A stretch of 64,000 bases of DNA from Ashinkailepas kermadecensis (lineage: Eukaryota > Arthropoda > Thecostraca > Neolepadidae), in assembly GCA_034440615.1 (NCBI GenBank), contig JAOTOM010003689.1, positions 62,001-126,000 of the forward strand. Reading direction: 5' to 3'. Below are positions 56,655 to 64,000 of this stretch, one piece after another (positions within the stretch are counted from its first letter, which is position 1; every line of letters starts with the position of its first letter). The notes beneath the pieces are model-generated. The model was given only the letters and a program-made list of their open reading frames with translations, did no database searches and was not told where the DNA came from. Position numbers and translations under genes: made by a program.

Positions 56655-57600
56655 AAATGAAGCCCGTTGATTGGCTAAATCGGCTTTCGGGTGATTCTCT
56701 TGTATAAATATTTTCACTGTATAAATTATTCAGTAGAATTTGCCGCGATCATACCCAGGTATTTTAATAGTCCCCCATCTTGAAATCTCTTAGACCAGTC
56801 TCTGGGCATGTTAGGTACGGTTGCCCAAAAAGGGGAAGTCTCGTGGATGCCTGAGGGATCGGGCACCTAAAAGTCGTGACGGGGCTCCGGTACGCTATAC
56901 GGAACTGCCCCAATTCTACGACAGGACTGTTCTGGTTTTTCCATGGGATTCTGTATATTTCAATGGGATTTGGTTTTGATCATGGGACAATCCAGGTTTT
57001 CCTCCATGGGACATATGAGATGCCATATGTCCCATGGGGAATACATGCCAATCCCATGGGATTTTTTTCACTAGGGAAGCACACACACACGTACCACTAT
57101 GTTGCTCTATAATCATAGGAGGCTCAACTAAGCATTGCTGGGAAGAGGGGGGGGGTCCGAGCACCTCTGAGTCGATATAAATATCCACCTATGTTATGTC
57201 GTCACTTCTTGTGCTTGATTGCAACTTGAGAACTCCAATTTGGCCCTGACTGAGAACACCTAACCCTCAGAGTACCACAATCCTCGCGAAGAGTAAGCTC
57301 AATGCAATGCAGATCGATTCATGAGAGCGCCTTGGCACCATATGCTACTTCTTCGTGGCTCAACTATCGTATGCACAATCACTTGGCGAGTGTGGATTTA
57401 CGGTGTCATGCATGTTACATGACGTACTCTGTCGAAGGACATCTGTTGAAGCGTGCCATTACAGCCGTCAACATATATCGATCGACTAGCACGTATCACG
57501 GTGCCAGTTTTTGTGTCAGTTGCTTACTGAATACAACGAATACAAAAACACCGGCACGGAGAGTCCAGTCATATATCAGCAATAATTCAGTGACAGATTG
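56655..57600. other. FReP intron, part; no gene supported
   Basis: The word catgggac/tcccatgg recurs between 56940 and 57065 (for example ccatgggattctgt, tcatgggacaatcc, tccatgggacatatg), a degenerate 20-30-bp pattern. Otherwise unique. Confidence 0.45.
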
Positions 57601-57623
57601 TATGCCATCAAGGTCGGCAGCCT

Positions 57624-57790
57624 GGGGTCGCGGTAGCTCAGTCGGTAGGACGTTCTACTCTTGATTGCAAGATCGTGGGTTCGAACACCACAGCCGGCGG
57701 GATTACCGAGTCTTCCTGTAACCAATCGGCGTGAGAGGTTGGCAAAGCTATATGACCTAGCAGTCGAATGCGTCGCAAAAACATGAATCC
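57624..57790 (+). mobile_element. tRNA-derived SINE, plus strand
   Basis: The head ggggtcgcggtagctcagtc with ggtaggac is an A box, and gtgggttcgaacaccac is a B box. The body has ccaatcggcgtgagaggttg followed by gcaaagctatatgacc. The same body is joined to a different tRNA-like head at 59510-59642. Not a functional tRNA gene: the acceptor stem and 3' end are not paired. Confidence 0.8.
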
Positions 57791-57799
57791 AATCCAAAG

Positions 57800-59490
57800 G
57801 CCGGCAGCTTGCAACAGTCGCGGCAAGGAGAGAGGTTCGCTATACTTTCGGAAGTTAGGGAGTTATTTGTGGCTATACTTTCCGGAGTTATTTGTGCCGG
57901 GAGTTATTTCGCTATACTTTCGGGAGTTCGGGAGTTATTTGTGGCTTCTGACAAGTATCTTGTTTGTATCTTAGTAATGATCAATGCGCAGGGCTGGAAG
58001 AAGCCATATCACTTCATACAAGCTGTCCGACCAGAAATGGCCAGGGGCGTCGCCACGGTTGTCTCAGAGAGACAAGCTAAAGTTTGAACAGGGATCAAGT
58101 ACTGGCGATGCGTCTGCCAGCTTACAATGGGAAATGGGACAAAACCTCATTGGATACATTTCACGTATCTCACTGCTCTGCAGTTGTCATAATTACACAA
58201 GTCATGACTGTCTTTGCTGGCTACAGAATGCATGCTTATCTTGATGTTAGTATTAACCCGCGCATGAACCGGGGGGGGGGTCCAATCCCCCACCGTGTTT
58301 TTTCCAGTATAAATGAAAGGCGGCCTGTTCGAACTCGCTGTAGATTTGGCAGTCTATGGAGCATTCACTTCGCGTCTTTTGCCATCTAATTTTGTTTCTA
58401 GCTCATGTAGTGTTCTAGACATAGTGGTTTTTAAGGAGCTCTATACAGAACATTTCGGCTCCGCGTGTGTCGTGCCTGGCGCGGTCAATTCGCATTTTTC
58501 ATCCAGTGTATTACAGAAATGGCTTGAAAAAATGCAAGCAACTTTGCGTGAATTTTTGCAGAATACTTCGTATGAAACGTGTTCCCAGGTCAGGTCGTCA
58601 TTGACCTGAGCAGGATTTTGTGAGCATACTCCGGCGGATTTCCGCAGATTTAGCACTTTTCAAGTTCAGACCCAAATAGATGGTGAGCTATGCATGATAC
58701 CATTTTGTAATACACATTACCGTGTCCCACATGCAATCGAAGTCCAACGGGGGGTCGCATGATCCTGTGGCATTCACGCGCCCCTGTGGAGGTGAGGTGA
58801 GGTCACGCAGGGTGAAAGTGTAGGTTTGTTTTCGGGGCGAAGAACTAATTTGCGCCACCGTAGGATAAACAGAAACCCCGAATGATAAATCGGAGCCCAC
58901 GATTACCCTAGAACCAGCTTTAACCTACTTGACCTCATTTGTCTATGTTGACTGTTGGTCAGCAAAGGTCAAAGGTCAGTTCACCAAAGGTGGTCCAAAT
59001 TGTTTCATGAAGTAATGTAGGGTGCTGAATTCGAATTCAGCACGAATTGTTATGCTACCCTCTAGCGCCCAAAGTATGCGTTTGGGACCTCAAAACCAAA
59101 ACTCCATACTGACTCTGCGTGACTTGTCCTTACCTGCAGAGGAGCACGTAAAAGCTGTTGGATCATGCGACCTCTCAATGGCCGCCAATTCACGCGATAA
59201 GTTCAGCACTGGATGCACTATGACCTATGCAAAGTTCCGTCCGTATTTCGATGACTTCGATCATTAACCTGAAAAATAATTGTAGTTACACGAGTCCCAT
59301 GCTACCACTCATGTATGGTGTTCGAGACCAATAGGCGTGCTGGGGCCCGCCCTTTCCGTATTGAAGAGGCAATGGCTAAGATAGCCTCCTCTCTCCCTCC
59401 GTCCGTTTCCTCCTTCCACGACACAATACTGACACCAATAATTTTGTGTTCTACAAGTCGATTCAGTGATCAGTCGGTTGGTTGGTTGGT
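57800..59490. other. FReP intron, part; short duplicated words, no gene
   Basis: Between 57835 and 57945 the phrase gctatactttcgggagtt with gttatttgtggc repeats three or four times in about 110 bp. A TGACCT-rich segment (58570-58980) resembles sequence at 20.3-20.9 kb and 25.2 kb. The G-run at 58268 sits in old repeat sequence. No exon supported. Confidence 0.4.
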
Positions 59491-59642
59491 TATTGGTTTT
59501 ACGATACGTCGACCGTCGAGTCATATAGCGTCGCCAATCTCTCACGCCGATTGGTCGCGGGCGAAGAGTAGTGACAGGTGAGATTCGAACCCACAATCTT
59601 TCGATTGTGAGACGAGCATCTTACCCCTAGACCACTCGTCCC
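59476..59642 (-). mobile_element. tRNA-derived SINE, minus strand, same body with a different head
   Basis: On the minus strand: ggggacgagtggtctagggg (A box), gtgggttcgaatctcacc (B box), then gaccaatcggcgtgagagat with tggcgacgctatatgactc, and a 3' end of ccaataaccaaccaaccaac. The body matches the SINE at 57.6 kb while the tRNA-like head differs. Confidence 0.82.
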
Positions 59643-59649
59643 CTTCAGT

Positions 59650-61780
59650 GATCAGTCAAGTGGCGTATCAGAAGCATGGTAGTTAGAGAGATCAACAAGT
59701 TTAAATGAGCTCACCAAGTGCGTGCGATGCCCCTTTGTTCGCGCAAGGGAGGGGGCCGCACTCCAGCGTCCCATACGTTCGGGCGCCCCTCCTTTACGCT
59801 GCGCCTATGTAATGCTTTCCATACAACGCTCATGGCGTTGTATGGAAAAATCGGCCTGGAACTGTGGATATTATTATCTCCCAATTTGTTCCATTGTGGA
59901 GGAGTTCGTCAGTCAGGTCCAAAGGGCAGGTGTGAATCTGAAGGTGGCAAGGAGCCGTGATTTTCCCAATAATACGGGGTTGTAGGAAAAATAGAGGTGC
60001 TGATTCATGAAAACGATTTGATGGACATATCGCTGTCATTTAATGCAAAGATTACCTAAATCAGGATGCTAGAAGATCCTGCTTGCGGTCATCGAGGAAA
60101 AAATTGTTTGGTGAGGTGGAGGGAAAGAGGCGCCCATTGAACGTTCTTGAACTCAATTTGGGGTGGGTACAATTTAGCATTGGAGGGGTACGTGACCCTC
60201 CAAATGTATGCAAAACCTCACCCGCACGGATAAGGGTATTTTTAAATTACGTTCAATTATACGTATTATTGAGAAACAAACTGAGCTCTTCAGTATTCTC
60301 GCTCCCCGCCATACTTAAGGAGTTCTTACTGAGAGCGCAATTTTGTGCTTTGCTCAAGCACTTCGTAATTCCCCAAAACCGTTTGACCTCCCGAACGTAG
60401 TCGGCTTTATTTCCCTTTACTCTAGGTAGTGTGGCGTTTTAGTTCAATTCAGACATGAACGACAAAAAGTGTATCACGTCATATTTACCTTCAGCTCTAC
60501 GGAAGGTATGCAGAGGATAAATGGCAACCACAACGGGATGCTCATTTTTGTGGAATGTGTCTGTGAGGCTCATAGCTAATTGTGAAACCACGTAGACGTG
60601 GAAGTGGACTTCAACTCTGGAGCACACTTCTATCCACCGAATGAGTTACCCATTATGGGTTAAAATCTGCTCGTACTTTGCACCTTAAATAAACTCAACG
60701 TGCATCATGTCGGGTTACCAAATGTGCTCTTCAGATGCCCACCATATGAGATAACGCCGGGTACTGCCAAGCATTTATGATGTTGTGGTCACCGTGTCAG
60801 TTTAGTGGCTACCTAGCAGCTTCTTCACAACCTTTCTCAATGTATTTATGGGCACGCGCTTACCAGTCAAAACTATTGCTATGATGGCTCTTGTTGATTG
60901 TTTATTGTGTGCATGGTTAAGAAGAATGGCAATAATGATAGTTAAGCATGCCAGCGCCACTGATATCGCATATGAGTGGTGAGTAGTTATGCCCGTAATC
61001 GCTGACTTTAATGCCCTTGAGCCACTGCTATATGAGCTTGCTCTCAGCAACGAAAAGTGCGTAATATATTGGCAGATACGTCTTTATTATGCATACTTGC
61101 ACCTACAGGCAACGATTACAGGGTGATAGTGAGGTGGCATTCAGGAGTGGATGTTCGCATACTTGTGATATTGCCACTGTAACATCAACGAAAGTTCCGT
61201 CCTTCCATGGAACACCAATATTCTGAGATTCTAAAATATCTATGTCCTCCCTCCAAAGGATTAACATTCCACATTGACATTTGCGGTGCACCCTCAGATT
61301 TCTCAAGGGAAAAAAGAAGCTGTCCTCGAAAGTTGATATTCTCAGGCCTTTCCAGTTGGTAAAGACTCCTGCAGTTACATTTATTGCTGTCATGGCAGCA
61401 CAACAATCTATGAAAATTGGGCAATATATCGCATTGCAAGGAAACAATTAGCCTAAATCACACTGCAACAAATGCAACGATTCTTGGAAGCCTCCACGTA
61501 TGCTGGTCTTGGCGTGATGGTCTCCTACTGAGAATTGGTGTTGTTGTTACGCAAAATAATATCGTAAACAATCTCTCGCATCAGCCTTTTCCATGCTTCT
61601 AATAGAGAATATCAGCGCTGCACGTTTTAAACTTAGAACGAACACAAAACATTCATCGAGATTCTTGGATAGAAGCACCACTGGCCAGGTTTTCGAGCCA
61701 TGTCCGAATAGTACAGTCTATGCGATGTCTGCACTGTCAGTAGTTGTTGGCTTGCACATGCGTAGTAATACGCCTGCCTA
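59650..61780. other. FReP intron, 3' part; weak minus-strand frames only
   Basis: Minus-strand open pieces at 61447-61103 (LRISTFEDSFFFPLRNLRVH), 61050-60802 (with a hydrophobic AISVALACLTIIIAILLNHA) and 60627-60439 (VEVHFHVYVVSQLAMSLTDT) run in one direction and may be a decayed transposon or gene. Codon use is unbiased and I recognise no family. Confidence 0.3.
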
Positions 61781-61785
61781 TTGTT

Positions 61786-61864
61786 CCAGTCTCCCAGTCT
61801 GCAGTCGCCAAGTCTACAGGCGGCCACTAGGCAGTCTCCGAGTCTGCAGTCACCCAGTCTGCAG
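61786..61864 (+). repeat. Duplicated splice-acceptor segment before the FReP exon
   Basis: Two 44-45-bp copies: cagtctcccagtctgcagtc... to ...agtctacaggcgg, and cagtctccgagtctgcagtc... to ...agtctgcaggcgg. The second contains the acceptor used in the model (AG at 61863-61864). The first gives an alternative acceptor with AG at 61818-61819, exactly 45 nt upstream. Confidence 0.8.
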
Positions 61865-63031
61865 GCGGTGGCGAATGAGATCGGCGCGCAGCTGAAGGAC
61901 ACTCGAGACGAGATCGGCGCCCAGCTGAAGGTGGTGCAGACGGTCATGCAGGACAAGGTGGCGCAGATGGCGAGCATGGTGCGCCAGCAGGGCCAACAGT
62001 GCTCCTGCATCCCGCACCTGGAGCGACTGGAGCTGGCCGTGCAGCAGCAGTACGACAGCCTGCTGGAGTCGGTGGTGGACGTGGCCGAGATCACCATCGG
62101 CACGCAGCAGCAGGTGCAGCAGCAGCTGGGCAACATCAGCGCCGTGGTGGCCGAGATGGCGCGAGAGGCGAAGCGGCGGCCGGCGCAGGTCGACCCCGAC
62201 ATGCGGTTGGCGCTGCTCACCGACTCGTTCTACCGGTTCGTCAACAGCTCGCGCCGCCAGCTGGACCGCATCGCCAGCAGTCAGCAGCGCAGCGCGGCGC
62301 TGCTGCACGTGGTGGCCGACCGAGCGCGCGCGCCGACGCCGCCGCCGCCGCCGTGCGGCGGCCCGGCGCGCGACTGCGCCGACCTGCACCGGCAGGGCTT
62401 CACGGCCAGCGGCGTGTACGTGATCCGGCCCGAGCTGGGCCGCGCCCGGCTCGTGTCTGTCGTGTGCGACATGGCCACCGCCGGCGGCGGCTGGACGGTG
62501 CTGCAGCGGCGCGCCGACGTGGCCGTGCACGTCGACTTTTTCCGCGACTGGGACGACTACAAGCTCGGCTTCGGCAACCGGAGCGGCGAGTTCTGGGCGG
62601 GCACCGAGCTGGCGCACCAGCTGACGCGCGAGCGGCCCGCCACACTGCGACTCGACATGTCCGACCTGGACGGCGAGCGGCGCTACGCCGAGTACGCTGG
62701 CTTCTCGGTGGCCGACGAGTCGCGCCAGTACCGGCTCACCGTCGGCCCTTACTCGGGCACGGCCGGCGACGGCCTGAGTCGCGCCAACGGCATCGGCTTC
62801 ACGACGCGCGACCGCGACAACGACCAGTACGGCTCCGGCAACTGCGCCGAGCTCTACAAGGGCGGCTGGTGGTACGACGCCTGCCACAATGGAAACCCGA
62901 ACGGTCTGTACCTGCGCGGCGAGCACGGCAGCTACGCGGACGGCATCGACTGGCGCTTCTGGCGCGGCTATCACTACTCGCTGGCCACCATGGAGATTAA
63001 GCTGCGGCCGGTCGACTTCCGACCGTCCTAG
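61865..63031 (+). CDS. Fibrinogen-related protein, coiled coil plus fibrinogen C-terminal domain (terminal exon)
   Basis: 388 codons to a TAG at 63029-63031, entering in phase 0 after agtctgcag. The first 150 or so residues are helical with paired repeats (EIGAQLKDTRD, EIGAQLKVVQT) and predicted coiled coil. A Pro-rich hinge (ADRARAPTPPPPPC) follows, then the fibrinogen domain from about 62370: CADLHRQGFTASGVYVIRP, GGGWTVLQRR, DFFRDWDDYKLGFGNRSGEF, the calcium-site loop DRDNDQYGSGNC and GGWWYDACHNGNPNGLYLRG. The four canonical Cys are present. Third bases are almost all G or C. Such proteins are secreted lectins of innate immunity (tachylectin-5/ficolin-like); ligand not predicted here. The frame is also open upstream through the duplicated acceptor. 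Confidence 0.95.
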   Translation, partial: AVANEIGAQLKDTRDEIGAQLKVVQTVMQDKVAQMASMVRQQGQQCSCIPHLERLELAVQQQYDSLLESVVDVAEITIGTQQQVQQQLGNISAVVAEMAREAKRRPAQVDPDMRLALLTDSFYRFVNSSRRQLDRIASSQQRSAALLHVVADRARAPTPPPPPCGGPARDCADLHRQGFTASGVYVIRPELGRARLVSVVCDMATAGGGWTVLQRRADVAVHVDFFRDWDDYKLGFGNRSGEFWAGTELAHQLTRERPATLRLDMSDLDGERRYAEYAGFSVADESRQYRLTVGPYSGTAGDGLSRANGIGFTTRDRDNDQYGSGNCAELYKGGWWYDACHNGNPNGLYLRGEHGSYADGIDWRFWRGYHYSLATMEIKLRPVDFRPS

Positions 63032-64000
63032 CGGTGTCGCGTGCCACGCCTCCCCCGACTTGTGTGTCCATCGATGATGTAGGCTCTCCTCTGAAGACCG
63101 GAAATATATTCGCTAATACTGAGTGGTCTGGTTGTGAAGTGAGAAGACAACAGAAGCCACGCTGAAGGAGGGAGATCATAGGCAGAGGTGGAAAGTCCAA
63201 ATATGTCACCCGCTGAGGAAAGATCATGGAGTTAGTTGTCATCTGGAAGTTTTTTTTAACTGGGCAAATGGGCAAATCACCGCGGTTGAATTTTTCATGT
63301 CAATTATCGCTGTTTGTCAATCAGAAAGAAATAGTTCAGCTTCGCTGGTGATGGAAGATAGCAGCAGCAAACAGTCTTGTCTCTCAGCACGCATTGTAAT
63401 GAGAATCGCATGGTCATGGTCGTAGCGCGTAGCCATGCACTCATTTCCCCTTGTTTGTCTTGTTAGTTGATAATTGCGGCCAGATATATTTAAGCTGACA
63501 ATTGCATCTCAGCTCGAAAACCTGTTCCTCTAGCTGATAACATAGGCCGCTCAACTCAACTTAGATTAATTTATAGCCTGCTTTTCCGTGCATTCAAATA
63601 TCCTGATCTACCCACCCATTGCAAAGCTGTCAGAATCGATCCACAAGTCTTCTTGATAGTTTATTGGTAGGCAGATAAAGGAGGATCGATAAGCCCGGTT
63701 TGTTGGAGCATTCCACAGGAATTTCATCAAGCTATGCAATGTCAGGACACTATACGGTATGGATCCCGATAAACACAGACTCACAGGGGTGTATTCCAGC
63801 CAAATGACGAACTAGAAAACCTCAGCGACCGGTCGAGGGACTACCCTCTCCTTACTCAAGCCACTGGCTGCAGCTCTGCAAAAACTCAGTGACTGGCCCA
63901 GAAACTTCTCGGTTACCTGCTCCAGCTACTGCCTGCACTTACAACGCAAGCCATCACAAAGCTCAGATATGGGGAGAACGGCTATCTCCGTCGCGGCAGC
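63032..64000. other. Downstream of the FReP stop; no feature supported
   Basis: Presumed 3' untranslated and intergenic sequence. No AATAAA is visible in the first 300 bases; ggaaatatattcg near 63100 is the closest A/T-rich word. No further exon or repeat is seen. Confidence 0.45.

Larger units (their letters stand above)
34246..63031 (+). other. Secreted fibrinogen-related protein (FReP) gene, two coding exons joined across a 27-kb intron
   Basis: Inferred gene model. The signal-peptide exon (34246-34434) ends in phase 0 at GCCGCG then GTGAGC, and the fibrinogen-domain exon (61865-63031) starts in phase 0 after ctgcag. Joined, they give 451 residues: signal peptide, a coiled coil that continues across the junction (LRRVIQTAVDDALRHHLDSL on one side, VANEIGAQLKDTRDEIGAQL on the other), a linker and a C-terminal fibrinogen domain. 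That is the usual plan of invertebrate FRePs, which bind acetylated sugars in innate immunity. The link is not proven: another gene could own either exon, and small exons in between could be missed. Confidence 0.55.

Noticed and set aside
57624..57698. Functional tRNA gene
   Set aside because: A and B boxes are present, but the acceptor stem does not pair and a SINE body follows; the same body occurs with another head at 59.5 kb.
61850..62974. 374-codon minus-strand frame opposite the fibrinogen exon
   Set aside because: A by-product of extreme GC-ending codons in the real exon; no domain and Val/Ala/Gln-rich composition.

Overview
This window is eukaryotic, gene-poor and repeat-rich. It reads as an arthropod nuclear genome. 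The main evidence is a spliced minus-strand gene whose six visible exons encode the GTPase-like half of AGAP/centaurin-gamma. Its wording (for example [20 protein letters not shown] and [13 protein letters not shown]) is closest, from memory, to the insect/crustacean CenG1A form. A crustacean such as a barnacle is a guess from GC-rich exons in AT-rich introns; the sequence alone does not fix the taxon. No database search was run.

Layout. 1-17.8 kb: AGAP gene on the minus strand, with its PH/ArfGAP/ankyrin half beyond the left edge. All splice phases join cleanly. Its introns hold a 73-bp minisatellite, two piggyBac/hAT-type miniature elements, SINE pieces and an unidentified GC-rich membrane-protein exon (6169-6332). 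18.9-23 kb: degenerate short tandem repeats, a 1-kb TTAA-flanked element and a dead I-type LINE fragment. 26.4-28.4 kb: about 49 copies of a 35-bp minisatellite. 33.9-63.0 kb: plus-strand gene for a secreted fibrinogen-related protein (FReP), with a signal-peptide exon at 34.2 kb and the coiled-coil plus fibrinogen-domain exon at 61.9-63.0 kb; linking the two is an inference supported by strand, phase and domain logic. The 27-kb intron between them holds a 2-kb inverted repeat, a 4-kb field of degenerate GGCCTCC-type repeats, a 3.2-kb TTAA-flanked transposon with 600-bp inverted repeats, a diverged 270-320-bp satellite, a nearly full-length but broken I-group LINE (50.5-56.6 kb) and tRNA-derived SINEs.

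The most unusual theme is that small tandem arrays sit against exon boundaries. At two AGAP exons and at the FReP acceptor the repeat unit includes the splice site itself, so the introns carry strings of decoy donors or acceptors. At the FReP acceptor the decoy is exactly 45 nt upstream, in frame and without stops, which predicts an alternative 15-residue insertion. At the AGAP P-loop exon the decoys copy the acceptor and at least the first 20 nt of the exon.
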